A stretch of 64,000 nucleotides of DNA, from the NCBI GenBank assembly GCA_041906305.1, contig JAYRJL010000007.1, positions 216,041 to 280,040 on the forward strand. Direction: 5' to 3'. How positions within the stretch are numbered: the first letter of the stretch is position 1; the number at the start of each line of letters is the position of its first letter. A model generated the notes under the pieces. The model was not told the DNA's origin. It searched no databases and worked only from the letters and a program-made list of their open reading frames with translations. Below are positions 32,853-41,450 of the stretch, one piece after another. This DNA comes from SHVZ01 sp041906305 (GTDB lineage Bacteria > Pseudomonadota > Alphaproteobacteria > SHVZ01). Both the position numbers and the translations under genes were made by a program.

Positions 32853-32931
32853 CCGTCGCGTCGGCGACGGTTGAAGCACTCGATGTCCGCTGTATGTTGA
32901 CCTTGATCCACTCCCTCCCTGGGATCGCACG

Positions 32932-34149
32932 ATGAACACCCGCTCCGCCGGCCTGTCGCTGGGCTTCTCCTATGCCGGGCACATCTACTCGCACCTGCTG
33001 ACGCTGCTGTTCCCGACGCTGGTCCTCTCGATCGGGCCGGAGTGGGGGATGGGGTACGAGCAGCTGCTGCCGCTGGCGCTCGCCTCGTCCATCCTGTTCG
33101 GCGCCGCGGCGCTGCCGGCCGGATGGCTCGGCGACCGCTGGAGCGCCTCGGGCATGATGGTGATCTTCTTCCTCGGCACCGGCGCGTCCACGATCCTGAC
33201 CGGCTTCGCCCGCACGCCGCTCGAGCTCGCGATCGGCATGGCCGGCACCGGCCTCTTCGCCTCGATCTATCACCCGGTCGGCATCGCCTGGCTGGTGCGC
33301 AACGCCAAGAACCGGGGCAAGGCGCTCGGCATCAACGGCATTTATGGCTCGATCGGCGTCGCCGCCGGCCCGCTGGCCGCGGGCATTCTCGCGGACGCGA
33401 TCTCGTGGCGCATGGCCTTCATCCTACCGGGCATCGCCTGCGTCGCGACCGGCATCGCGATGGCGCTGCTGGTGCGCGGTGGCTCGATGATGGAGACCAA
33501 GGTCGACGCCAAGGCCGAGGCGCCGGCGACCCGCGACGACATCGTCCGTGCCTTCATCGTGCTGTCGGTGACGATGGTGTTCTCGGGGCTCATCTACCAG
33601 TGCCTGTCGCTGGCGATGCCGAAGGTGTTCTCGGAGCGTGCGCACGAAGTGCTGGGCACCGGCTCGACCGGCGTTGGCGCGGCGGTCGCCGCGATCTATC
33701 TCGGTGCGGGCTTCTGCCAGTACATCGGCGGCTACCTCGCCGACCGCTACTCGAACAAGTCGATCTACCTGCTGACCTTCCTTCTGCAGGTGCCGGTCTC
33801 GGTGCTCCTCGCCGCGGCTACCGGCATTCCGACGATCGCCCTCGCGCTCTCGCTGGCGATCATGCAGACGCTGAACGGCCCGTCGGAGTCGATCCTGCTG
33901 GCCAAGTACACGCCGGCCAAGTGGCGGGCGACCGCCTTCGGCGCCAAGTTCGTGCTGTCGATCGGCGTCAGCGCCGCCGGCGTGCCGCTGATCGCCTGGA
34001 TCTACGGATCGACCGGCGGCTTCGCCTGGCTGTTCTTCGTGATGGCGGCGATGGCGGCGGCGGCGGCGGTCGCATGCCTGTCGCTGCCCGGCGGCCGCGA
34101 CGCGACGCCGGTCCCGGTCGCTGAGAAGGCGACCGCTGCGGCAGACTGA
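32932..34149 (+). CDS. MFS transporter
   Basis: A 405-residue major-facilitator protein with about 12 hydrophobic segments. It begins MNTRSAGLSLGFSYAGHIYS, has an MFS motif A-like loop after helix 2 (AGWLGDRWSASGMMV), IYHPVGIAWLVRNAKNRGKA with LGINGIYGSIGVAAGPLAAG in the N-domain, and YLADRYSNKSIYLLTFLLQV between helices 8 and 9. The pattern resembles fosmidomycin-resistance-like and other drug/organic-anion exporters, but the substrate is unknown. It is a single gene ended by a bidirectional terminator. Confidence 0.88.
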   Translation: MNTRSAGLSLGFSYAGHIYSHLLTLLFPTLVLSIGPEWGMGYEQLLPLALASSILFGAAALPAGWLGDRWSASGMMVIFFLGTGASTILTGFARTPLELAIGMAGTGLFASIYHPVGIAWLVRNAKNRGKALGINGIYGSIGVAAGPLAAGILADAISWRMAFILPGIACVATGIAMALLVRGGSMMETKVDAKAEAPATRDDIVRAFIVLSVTMVFSGLIYQCLSLAMPKVFSERAHEVLGTGSTGVGAAVAAIYLGAGFCQYIGGYLADRYSNKSIYLLTFLLQVPVSVLLAAATGIPTIALALSLAIMQTLNGPSESILLAKYTPAKWRATAFGAKFVLSIGVSAAGVPLIAWIYGSTGGFAWLFFVMAAMAAAAAVACLSLPGGRDATPVPVAEKATAAAD

Positions 34150-34155
34150 AACGAG

Positions 34156-34183
34156 AAACGGCGGGGAAGGGCCCCGCCGTTTT
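34156..34183. terminator. Bidirectional terminator between MFS gene and ppiD
   Basis: AAACGGCGGGG (34156-34166) pairs perfectly with CCCCGCCGTTT (34172-34182) around AAGGG. A T run follows on the plus strand, and the A run in front gives TTTC on the minus strand. It lies between the convergent stops of the MFS and PpiD genes and can serve both. Confidence 0.85.
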
Positions 34184-34185
34184 CG

Positions 34186-36069
34186 TCAGTACATCTTCTG
34201 GATCTGCTGCTGGTCGATCTTGACCGGGTAGCGCTGGCGCAGCCCCTGGCCGAAAGACTGGCTCAGGTCCTGCGCGACCTGGCCGCGGAGACGCTGGCCG
34301 AGCTCGGTCACTTCCTTCTCGGCCGCTGCCGCATCGGCCGGCACGATCTCCTTCACCTTGACCACGACCTCGGCGTCCGGGGCCGAGGCGCGCGCGCTCT
34401 CGCCCGGCTTGTTGGCGAAGATCGCCGCCGCCACCTGCGGCGCCACGTTCTCGCCGCGGCCGCCGCGTGAGACCGGGCCGACCGTGTCGACGGTGAGGCC
34501 GTTCTCGGCCGCGACCTTGGCGAGGTCGCCGTTGGCGGCCTTGACCTTGGCGAAGACGTCGTCGGCCTTCACCTTGGCGGCGGCGGCGCGCTTCTCGGCG
34601 AGCCAGGCCTGGGTCACCTCGTCCTTCACCTGATCGATCGGCTTGAGCGTCGCCGGCGTCACGGCTTCGGTGCGGAGCACGAAGAAGTCGCCGCGATCGG
34701 TCTCGACGAGGCCGCTCGCCTTGGCGGCTTCGGTCGAGAACAGCGTATTGAGCAGCTGCGCGCGATCGGTCGCTGGCAGCTCGACCGGCTTGCCGTCGGG
34801 CCCGAGGCCGTTGCGGTCGATCGGGCCGATCTCGATGACCTTGAGGTTCAGCTTCTTCGCCGCCTCGTCGAAGGTGCCGCCGCCGACGATCTCGTCCTCG
34901 AGCTTGACCGAGAGTCGCGCGATCTGGTCGGAGGCGTGCTCCTTGGCGATCACGGCCTTCAGCTCGTCGCGCACCTCGTCGATCGTGCGGACCGTGGCGG
35001 GCTCCACCTTCTCGACCTTGAACACGTGCCAGCCGAGCGAGCTCTTGATCGGCTGGGTGACGCCGCCCTCGGGGGCCGCGAACACCGCGTCGCCGAGCTC
35101 GGCCGGAAGATCGGCCTTGGCGACGGATCCGAGCTTGATCGCCTCGGCGTCGAGCTTGGCGATGTCCTTGGCCGCGGTCGCGAAGTCGCCCGACTTCGCC
35201 GCCTCGACCAGCTTCTTCGCGTCGTCTTCCTCGCTCACCAGCGCCTGCAGGAGCTCGCGCTTCTCAGGTGTCTGGTAGTCGCTGGCGTTTCGGTCGTACT
35301 CGTCCTTGATCTGCGCTTCCTCGACTGGGATCGTCGCCGCGAGCTCCTCGACCGCGAGCCGGAGCATCTGCGCTTTGCGATACTCGGGCGCGGTGAACTG
35401 CGGGGCATGGTCCTTGTGGAAGGTCGCGAGCTCTTCCGCCGTGGGGTCGGGGATCGCGGTCATCGCATCGTGGCGGATCTGCACGGCCTCTGCCGTGCGC
35501 CGCTCGCTCCGATAGCGCTCGAGCGCCATGACCAGCGACTTCGGCGGTACCGCGCCCGCCTCGATCGCGCCGGAGACGAGCTGGCGGTCGATGTCGCGGC
35601 GGATCGTCTTGACGTAGTCCTGCTCGCTCATGCCGGCGTTGCGGAGCGCCATCTGGAAGGTGCCGGGGGTGAACACGCCGGTCGAATCCTTGAACGCAGG
35701 CTCGCGGCGGATCTGCTGGCGGATGACCTCCGGCCCGACCTCGATGCCGAGGCGCTGCGCCTCCTGGTCGAAGAGGCTGTTGTCGACCAGCCGCTCGACC
35801 GTCTGGTCGAGGAGGCCGAACTGGGCCGCCTGCTCGGAGGTGAAACGCTGGCCGAAGCGCTGGCGGAGCTGCGCCACTTGGGCCTGGAAGGCGCGGCCGA
35901 TCTCGGCGGCGTTGATCTCCTGCGATCCCGCGACCACCGCCGGGCGGTCGGGATTGGAGATCGCGCGGACCACGTCGCCGATGCCCCAGATGGCGAAGGA
36001 GCCGACCAGGACCGCGAACAGGATCTTGATGAAGTAAGAGCCGAGCCGGGAGCGGAGCGCCTGAAGCAT
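34186..36069 (-). CDS. ppiD: Periplasmic peptidyl-prolyl isomerase PpiD (SurA N-domain/PpiC)
   Basis: A 627-residue inner-membrane-anchored folding factor of normal PpiD length. Residues 10-35 form the anchor (SYFIKILFAVLVGSFAIWGI) after a short basic N-terminus. The SurA-like N-domain follows (QTVERLVDNSLFDQEAQRLG, ALRNAGMSEQDYVKTIRRDI), then a parvulin domain near residues 230-350 (LGDAVFAAPEGGVTQPIKSS, LGWHVFKVEKVEPAT). The C-terminal third repeats a similar helical chaperone part. It helps newly exported proteins leave the Sec translocon. AAAGG before ATG 36069 serves as ribosome site. Confidence 0.92.
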   Translation of the reverse strand: MLQALRSRLGSYFIKILFAVLVGSFAIWGIGDVVRAISNPDRPAVVAGSQEINAAEIGRAFQAQVAQLRQRFGQRFTSEQAAQFGLLDQTVERLVDNSLFDQEAQRLGIEVGPEVIRQQIRREPAFKDSTGVFTPGTFQMALRNAGMSEQDYVKTIRRDIDRQLVSGAIEAGAVPPKSLVMALERYRSERRTAEAVQIRHDAMTAIPDPTAEELATFHKDHAPQFTAPEYRKAQMLRLAVEELAATIPVEEAQIKDEYDRNASDYQTPEKRELLQALVSEEDDAKKLVEAAKSGDFATAAKDIAKLDAEAIKLGSVAKADLPAELGDAVFAAPEGGVTQPIKSSLGWHVFKVEKVEPATVRTIDEVRDELKAVIAKEHASDQIARLSVKLEDEIVGGGTFDEAAKKLNLKVIEIGPIDRNGLGPDGKPVELPATDRAQLLNTLFSTEAAKASGLVETDRGDFFVLRTEAVTPATLKPIDQVKDEVTQAWLAEKRAAAAKVKADDVFAKVKAANGDLAKVAAENGLTVDTVGPVSRGGRGENVAPQVAAAIFANKPGESARASAPDAEVVVKVKEIVPADAAAAEKEVTELGQRLRGQVAQDLSQSFGQGLRQRYPVKIDQQQIQKMY

Positions 36070-36191
36070 GAGCCTTTGACCATGACGGAAAAACGAAAAC
36101 GCCGGGCGCTCGACTGAGCCCCGGCCCCTGGAGGGATATTCTAGGCGGCGGCAAGGCCAGGGGAAACGGGAAATCGGCTCCGGGTTCCAGG

Positions 36192-36300
36192 TGCGGACTT
36201 GCTTAAAGGTCTATTGTATTGATTTTAATGAAAATACGATGAATATCGCCCCAGGCTCGACCGCATCCGGGGCACATGCTAGGGAGCCAGGAAAAATAAC
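36192..36300 (+). promoter_or_regulatory. AT-rich probable promoter region of tpiA-secG-pyrG-kdsA
   Basis: The 249-base divergent gap between ppiD and tpiA contains an AT-rich island (36199-36245) in otherwise GC-rich sequence. TTGCTT at 36199-36204 and TTTTAAT at 36223-36229 could be -35 and -10 boxes at a slightly long spacing. Nothing better is seen; assignment is tentative. Confidence 0.3.
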
Positions 36301-36318
36301 GCCCTGTGGAGGAGCCTC

Positions 36319-37059
36319 GTGCCCCTGATCGTCGGCAACTGGAAGATGAACGGCCTCAGGGCCGACGGCACGCTGCTGGCGGCCGGGATCGCGGCCAAGG
36401 CCAAGGGCAACCTGCCGAAGGGACGGGAGGTCGTGGTCTGCCCGCCGTTCACGATCCTCGAGCGCGTCCAGTCGAAGCTGACCGGGTCCGGCGTGGGCCT
36501 GGGCGCCCAGGACTGCGCCGCCAAGGAATCCGGGGCCTTCACCGGCGACATCTCGCCGGGAATGATCAAGGAAGCCGGCGCCACGTGGGTGATCCTCGGG
36601 CATTCGGAGCGCCGGGCCGGCCATGCCGAGACCGACGAGCGCGTCCGCGCCAAGGTAGAGGCGGCCGAGGCAGCAGGGCTCACGACCATCGTCTGTGTCG
36701 GCGAGACGCTGGAAGAGCATGACGGCGGCAAGGCCAAGGACGTGGTCGCCAGGCAGCTCCAGGGCTCGATTCCGGACAAGCGCCCGGCCCGCTTGGTCGT
36801 GGCCTACGAGCCGGTCTGGGCCATCGGCTCCGGTCGCACGGCCAAGGCCGAGGTGATCGGCGCCATGCACCGCCATATCATCGTCCAGCTGCAGCGGCGC
36901 TTCGGGAAGCTCGACGGGGTCTCGATCCTCTATGGCGGCTCGGTCAAGGCCGACAACGCCCGGGAGATCCTGAACATCGACGGCGTCGACGGGGCGCTGG
37001 TCGGCGGCGCCAGCCTCAAGGTCGACGAGTTCTGGGCGATCTGCTCGGCGCGGACCTGA
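36319..37059 (+). CDS. tpiA: Triosephosphate isomerase
   Basis: A 246-residue TIM-barrel enzyme from a GTG start with GGAGGAG just upstream. The active-site Lys is in VGNWKMNG (residue about 9-11), the His in ILGHSERR, the Glu in VVAYEPVWAIGSGRTA, and the phosphate-binding loops in LYGGSVKADNA and LVGGASLK. It interconverts dihydroxyacetone phosphate and glyceraldehyde 3-phosphate. It opens the conserved tpiA-secG-pyrG-kdsA block; enolase, which also belongs to lower glycolysis, lies 17 kb downstream. Confidence 0.97.
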   Translation: MPLIVGNWKMNGLRADGTLLAAGIAAKAKGNLPKGREVVVCPPFTILERVQSKLTGSGVGLGAQDCAAKESGAFTGDISPGMIKEAGATWVILGHSERRAGHAETDERVRAKVEAAEAAGLTTIVCVGETLEEHDGGKAKDVVARQLQGSIPDKRPARLVVAYEPVWAIGSGRTAKAEVIGAMHRHIIVQLQRRFGKLDGVSILYGGSVKADNAREILNIDGVDGALVGGASLKVDEFWAICSART

Positions 37060-37061
37060 AA

Positions 37062-37080
37062 CCTCTCCCGGCGGGGGAGG
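37062..37080. repeat. Short C-rich palindrome after tpiA
   Basis: CCTCTCCC and GGGGGAGG can pair around GGC directly after the tpiA stop, without a T tract. It is of the same type as the palindromes at 920-949 and 32748-32852. Confidence 0.35.
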
Positions 37081-37165
37081 GACAATCCCATATGACGACA
37101 ATCCGCCGCTGGCGTCGGCCGCGGTTCGGCGCTAAAACCCGCCGTCCTGAAAGGTCCGGAACCCG

Positions 37166-37486
37166 ATGATCGTTGTCCTGATCACCATTCATATCCTGAT
37201 CGCGGTCGCCATGATCGGCGTCGTGCTGATGCAGCGCACCGACCAGTCGGGCCTCGGCGGCCTGGGCGGCGGCGGCGGTGCCGGCGGCAACTTCATGTCG
37301 ACCCGCGGCCAGGCCAACCTGCTCTCCCGGACCACCGCGATCCTGTTCGCCGCCTTCGTCGTCACCAGCCTGACCCTGGTCCTGATCGCGGCTCCGTCGA
37401 ATCGCTCGCGCTCGATCGCCGACGAGGTGAACCCTCCGGCCGCCCCGACCCAGCCCGCGCAACCCGCGGTTCCATTGACTCGGTGA
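37166..37486 (+). CDS. secG: Preprotein translocase subunit SecG
   Basis: A 106-residue membrane protein with the SecG layout: a first helix (IVVLITIHILIAVAMIGVVL), the conserved LMQRTDQSGLGGLGGGGGAG loop, a second helix (TTAILFAAFVVTSLTLVLIA) after NFMSTRGQANLLSR, and a Pro/Ala-rich tail that replaces the shorter E. coli end. SecG assists the SecYE channel. Its position between tpiA and pyrG is widespread in alphaproteobacteria. Confidence 0.95.
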   Translation: MIVVLITIHILIAVAMIGVVLMQRTDQSGLGGLGGGGGAGGNFMSTRGQANLLSRTTAILFAAFVVTSLTLVLIAAPSNRSRSIADEVNPPAAPTQPAQPAVPLTR

Positions 37487-37544
37487 CGGTTTCGAGGCGC
37501 CGAGGCTGGCCCCGGGCCCGGTGGGTGGTGTAGCTTCGGGGTCC

Positions 37545-39173
37545 ATGACGCGCTTCATCTTCATCACCGGCGGCGTCGTGTCTTCCCTTGGCAAAGGTCT
37601 GGCGTCGGCAGCCCTCGGGGCCCTCCTCCAGGCGCGCGGCTACAAGGTCCGCTTGCGGAAGCTCGACCCCTATCTCAACGTCGATCCGGGGACGATGAGT
37701 CCCTACCAGCACGGCGAGGTCTACGTCACCGACGACGGGGCCGAGACCGACCTGGACCTCGGCCACTACGAACGCTTCACCGGCGTTCCCGCACGCCGTT
37801 CCGACAGCGTGACGACCGGGCGGATCTATTCGAACGTGCTGGCGAAGGAGCGGCGAGGCGACTACCTCGGCGCCACCGTGCAGGTGATCCCGCACGTCAC
37901 CGACGCGATCAAGGAATTCGTGCTCGCCGAGACCGAGGGCGAGGACTTCGTCCTCTGCGAGATCGGCGGCACCGTCGGCGACATCGAGAGCCTGCCGTTC
38001 CTCGAGGCCATCCGACAGGTCGGCAACGAGCTCGGCCGCGAGCGCACGCTGTTCATCCACCTGACGCTGGTGCCCTATATCCGCTCGGCCGGCGAGCTCA
38101 AGACCAAGCCGACGCAGCACTCGGTCAAGGAGCTGCAGAGCCTCGGCATCCAGCCCGACATCGTCGTCTGCCGCACCGAGATGGAGATCCCGGCCGACTC
38201 GCGGAAGAAGATCGCGCTCTTCTGCAACGTGCGCCCGGAGAACGTGGTCCAGGCGCTCGACGTCGACACGATCTACCAGGTGCCGGTCGCCTATCACGGC
38301 CAGGGCCTCGACACGCAGGTCGTCCGTCACTTCGGCCTCGACGACAAGGAGCCCGACCTCCAGCGCTGGAAGGGCATCGTCCATCGCGTGCGCCAGCCGG
38401 AAGGCGAGGTGTCGATCGCGATCGTCGGCAAGTACATGAACCTCCGCGACAGCTACAAGTCGCTGGCGGAGGCGCTGGCCCATGGCGGCATCGCCAACAA
38501 CGTGAAGGTCAAGCTCGACTGGATCGACAGCGTGATCTTCGAGCAGGAGGACGCGGTCCAGCATCTCGAGCACGTCAACGGCATCCTGGTGCCGGGCGGC
38601 TTCGGCGAGCGCGGCACCGAGGGCAAGATCTCGGCGGCGCAGTTCGCGCGCGAGCGCAACGTGCCGTATTTCGGCATCTGCTTCGGCATGCAGATGGCGG
38701 TGATCGAGGCGACGCGCCACCTGGTCGGGATCAAGAACGCGAGTTCGACCGAGTTCGGCCCGACGCCGGAGCCGGTCGTCGGCCTGCTGACCGAATGGAT
38801 GCGCGGCAACCAGATCGAGCGGCGCAACGCCGAGGACGATCTCGGCGGCACCATGCGGCTCGGCGCCTACGAGGCGAAGCTCGCCAAGGGCAGCCGCGTC
38901 TCCGAGGTCTATGGCGGCGCCACCTCGATCAGTGAGCGTCATCGTCACCGCTACGAGGTGAACCCGGCCTATGTCGACCGGCTGGAGGCGGCGGGGATGA
39001 AGTTCTCCGGCATGTCGCCGGACGGCTCGCTGCCGGAGATCATCGAGATCCCGGACCATCCGTGGTTCATCGGCGTGCAGTACCATCCCGAGCTCAAGTC
39101 CAAGCCGTTCGAGCCGCATCCGCTGTTCACCAGCTTCGTCAAGGCGGCGGTCGAGAAGTCGAGGCTCGTTTGA
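37545..39173 (+). CDS. pyrG: CTP synthase
   Basis: A 542-residue enzyme that makes CTP from UTP, ATP and glutamine. The synthetase domain starts TRFIFITGGVVSSLGKGLAS with the ATP loop, followed by DPYLNVDPGTMSPYQHGEVY and DDGAETDLDLGHYERF. The glutamine amidotransferase domain has the nucleophile in YFGICFGMQMAVIEATR (Cys near 380) and the His/Glu pair in GVQYHPELKSKPFEPHPLF. The stop overlaps the TTG start of kdsA by four bases (TTGA). Confidence 0.98.
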   Translation: MTRFIFITGGVVSSLGKGLASAALGALLQARGYKVRLRKLDPYLNVDPGTMSPYQHGEVYVTDDGAETDLDLGHYERFTGVPARRSDSVTTGRIYSNVLAKERRGDYLGATVQVIPHVTDAIKEFVLAETEGEDFVLCEIGGTVGDIESLPFLEAIRQVGNELGRERTLFIHLTLVPYIRSAGELKTKPTQHSVKELQSLGIQPDIVVCRTEMEIPADSRKKIALFCNVRPENVVQALDVDTIYQVPVAYHGQGLDTQVVRHFGLDDKEPDLQRWKGIVHRVRQPEGEVSIAIVGKYMNLRDSYKSLAEALAHGGIANNVKVKLDWIDSVIFEQEDAVQHLEHVNGILVPGGFGERGTEGKISAAQFARERNVPYFGICFGMQMAVIEATRHLVGIKNASSTEFGPTPEPVVGLLTEWMRGNQIERRNAEDDLGGTMRLGAYEAKLAKGSRVSEVYGGATSISERHRHRYEVNPAYVDRLEAAGMKFSGMSPDGSLPEIIEIPDHPWFIGVQYHPELKSKPFEPHPLFTSFVKAAVEKSRLV

Positions 39174-40009
39174 GCCAGGCCCGCACGGTCCGGATCGGCG
39201 GCTTCGAGGTCGCCAACGATCGCAAGCTCGCGATCATCGCCGGGCCGTGCCAGCTCGAGAGCCGCCAGCATGCGCTGGAGATGAGCCAGGCGCTCAAGGA
39301 GATGACGGCAAAGCTCGGCATCGGCCTCGTCTACAAGACCTCTTTCGACAAGGCGAACCGCTCGTCGGTCAGGACGCCGCGCGGCCTCGGCATGAAGAAC
39401 AGCCTGCCGATCCTGGCGGAGGTGCGCGAGACCCACGGCATTCCGGTGCTGACGGACGTGCACACGGCCGAGCAGTGCAAGCCGGTCGCCGAGGCCGTCG
39501 ACGTGCTGCAGATCCCGGCCTTCCTCTGCCGGCAGACAGACCTGCTGCTCGCCGCCGGCGAGACCGGCAAGCCGATCAACGTCAAAAAGGGCCAGTTCCT
39601 CGCGCCCTGGGACATGAAGAACGTCGCCAACAAGATCGCGAGCACGGGCAACGACAACATCCTGCTCTGCGAGCGCGGCGTCTCCTTCGGCTACAACACG
39701 CTCGTCTCCGACATGCGCTCGCTGCCGGTGATGGCCGAGACCGGCTACCCGGTCGTGTTTGATGCGACCCATTCCGTGCAGCAGCCGGGCGGGCAGGGCG
39801 AGACCTCGGGCGGCGATCGCCGGTTCGTGCCGGTGCTGGCACGCGCCGCGGTCGCGGTCGGCGTCGCCATGGTCTTCATGGAGACGCACCAGGATCCGGA
39901 CAAGGCGCCGTCGGATGGGCCCAACATGATCAACGTCAAGGATCTGCCGGCGGTGCTGGAGACGTTGATCGAGATCGACGGCATCGCCAAGCGGCGGAGC
40001 AACCGATGA
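39170..40009 (+). CDS. kdsA: 3-deoxy-D-manno-octulosonate 8-phosphate synthase
   Basis: A 279-residue enzyme of lipopolysaccharide (Kdo) synthesis that condenses arabinose 5-phosphate and PEP. The start is TTG inside the pyrG stop (TTGA), supported by GAGG upstream and by the match to the usual 280-residue length. Recognisable parts are IIAGPCQLESRQHALEMSQA, YKTSFDKANRSSVRTPRGLG, VKKGQFLAPWDMKNVANKIA and VVFDATHSVQQPGGQGETSG. Cys in AGPC marks the metal-dependent class; E. coli has Asn there. It also overlaps eda downstream by four bases. Confidence 0.97.
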   Translation: MSQARTVRIGGFEVANDRKLAIIAGPCQLESRQHALEMSQALKEMTAKLGIGLVYKTSFDKANRSSVRTPRGLGMKNSLPILAEVRETHGIPVLTDVHTAEQCKPVAEAVDVLQIPAFLCRQTDLLLAAGETGKPINVKKGQFLAPWDMKNVANKIASTGNDNILLCERGVSFGYNTLVSDMRSLPVMAETGYPVVFDATHSVQQPGGQGETSGGDRRFVPVLARAAVAVGVAMVFMETHQDPDKAPSDGPNMINVKDLPAVLETLIEIDGIAKRRSNR

Positions 40010-40620
40010 ACGTCCGCGACATGCTGAAATCGGCGCGGGTCATCCCGGTGATGACGGTCACCGATGTGGCCCAGAGCCTCGATGTCGCCAAGGCGCTGGT
40101 CGAGGGCGGGCTTTCGATGCTCGAGGTCACGCTCCGCACCAAGGACGCGCTGAAGGCGGTCGAGGCGATCGCGAAGGCGCTGCCCAAGGCTGTCGTCGGC
40201 GTCGGCACTTTGACGAAGCCGGAAGAGTTCAAGGCCTCGCGCGATGCCGGGGCGGTCTTCGCCGTCAGTCCCGGCCTTACCGAACGCCTCGCCGAGGCCG
40301 GCAAGGGGAGCGGACTCGCCTACCTCCCGAGCGCGATCACCCCGTCGGAAGTGATGCAGGCGCGCGAATGGGGCTACACGACGTTGAAGTTCTTCCCCTG
40401 TAAGGCGGCGGGCGGCATCGGCGCGCTCAAGAACTTCGAGCCGGTCTTCGCCGACGTCGCCTTCTGCCCGACCGGCGGGCTCACCATGGACGACTTCCGC
40501 GACTACCTCGCGCTCTCCAACGTCGTCGCCGCCGGCGGCACCTGGATGATGCCCGCGGCTCTGGTGAAGTCCGGCGACTGGGCCGGCATCACCAAGCTCG
40601 CCAAGCAAGCGACGTCCTAG
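40006..40620 (+). CDS. eda: KDPG aldolase (2-dehydro-3-deoxy-phosphogluconate aldolase)
   Basis: A 204-residue class I aldolase of the Entner-Doudoroff pathway. It starts with an ATGA overlap after kdsA. The Schiff-base Lys is in TTLKFFPCKAAGG (near residue 130), the catalytic Glu in LEVTLRTKDALKAVEAIAKA, and the phosphate loops in AVVGVGTLTKPEEF and FCPTGGLTMDDF. It splits KDPG to pyruvate and glyceraldehyde 3-phosphate. Its presence within the kdsA group ties sugar catabolism to the tpiA and eno genes nearby. Confidence 0.94.
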   Translation: MNVRDMLKSARVIPVMTVTDVAQSLDVAKALVEGGLSMLEVTLRTKDALKAVEAIAKALPKAVVGVGTLTKPEEFKASRDAGAVFAVSPGLTERLAEAGKGSGLAYLPSAITPSEVMQAREWGYTTLKFFPCKAAGGIGALKNFEPVFADVAFCPTGGLTMDDFRDYLALSNVVAAGGTWMMPAALVKSGDWAGITKLAKQATS

Positions 40621-40625
40621 CCTCG

Positions 40626-41450
40626 ATGACGCGCACGCTCGTCGTGCGCCTCGGCGCCCTTGGCGATGCGGTGCTGACCTTGCCGGCACTCGCTCATCTG
40701 ATCGCGCGCGGCGACGAGGTCACCGTGCTCGGCGTGCCCGCGAGCTGGGCCTTTCTTGCTTCCTCGGATCTGATCCGGATCGCCGACGCGGAATCCGCCG
40801 AATGGCGGGCCTTGTTTTCCGGCGAGGCGGTAGCGGCGATTCATGGTTTCGATCGCGCGGTGGTCATGCTGGGGCGGCCCGAAGTCGCCGAGGCGACGTC
40901 ACGGGCCGGCATCCCCACCCAGCGGATATCGCCCGTGCGTCCCGGCCAGCGCGGCGTGCATGCGGCCGTGCGGCTGCTCTCCGGTGTCGGCGGCGCCGAG
41001 GCCGATGCCGACGCCGTGCATGCGCTGATCGCCCCGGACCCCGGCGGCGATGCGCATGATCTCGTTCTTCATCCGGGCAGCGGCGGCAAGGCGAAGCGTT
41101 GGCCGGCGGAGCGCTTCGCCGATCTCGCGCGCCGCGCCGAAGCGCCGCTGATTTTGCTGGGACCGGCGGAGGGCGACCTGGATTCCGCTTTCGATGGCCT
41201 GCCGGTCGCGCGCGACTGGCCTCTCCGCCGCGTGGTCGCGGCGCTGGCCGGCGCGCGCGCTTTCGTCGGCAACGATTCAGGCGTGAGCCACCTCGCGAGC
41301 TGGATCTGTCCGACGCTGGCGCTGTTCGGCCCGACGGATCCTGCCGTATGGGCGCCCGCAGGACCGATGGCCCATGTGATGGCTGCGCCCCGAGGCGATC
41401 TCTCGCGCCTCGCCGTCGACGAGGTCGCGAACGCGGTTCCTACGCGTTAG
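40626..41450 (+). CDS. Glycosyltransferase family 9 (heptosyltransferase-like)
   Basis: A 274-residue protein of the ADP-heptose:LPS heptosyltransferase family. It has the N-terminal LVVRLGALGDAVLTLPALAH, the donor-site segments LVLHPGSGGKAKRWPAERFA and ARAFVGNDSGVSHLASW, and ALFGPTDPAVWAP. It is shorter than WaaC/WaaF (about 320-350), losing part of the N-domain. Location just after kdsA suggests a role in LPS core or another surface sugar. The last 11 bases overlap a convergent oxidoreductase gene. Confidence 0.87.
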   Translation: MTRTLVVRLGALGDAVLTLPALAHLIARGDEVTVLGVPASWAFLASSDLIRIADAESAEWRALFSGEAVAAIHGFDRAVVMLGRPEVAEATSRAGIPTQRISPVRPGQRGVHAAVRLLSGVGGAEADADAVHALIAPDPGGDAHDLVLHPGSGGKAKRWPAERFADLARRAEAPLILLGPAEGDLDSAFDGLPVARDWPLRRVVAALAGARAFVGNDSGVSHLASWICPTLALFGPTDPAVWAPAGPMAHVMAAPRGDLSRLAVDEVANAVPTR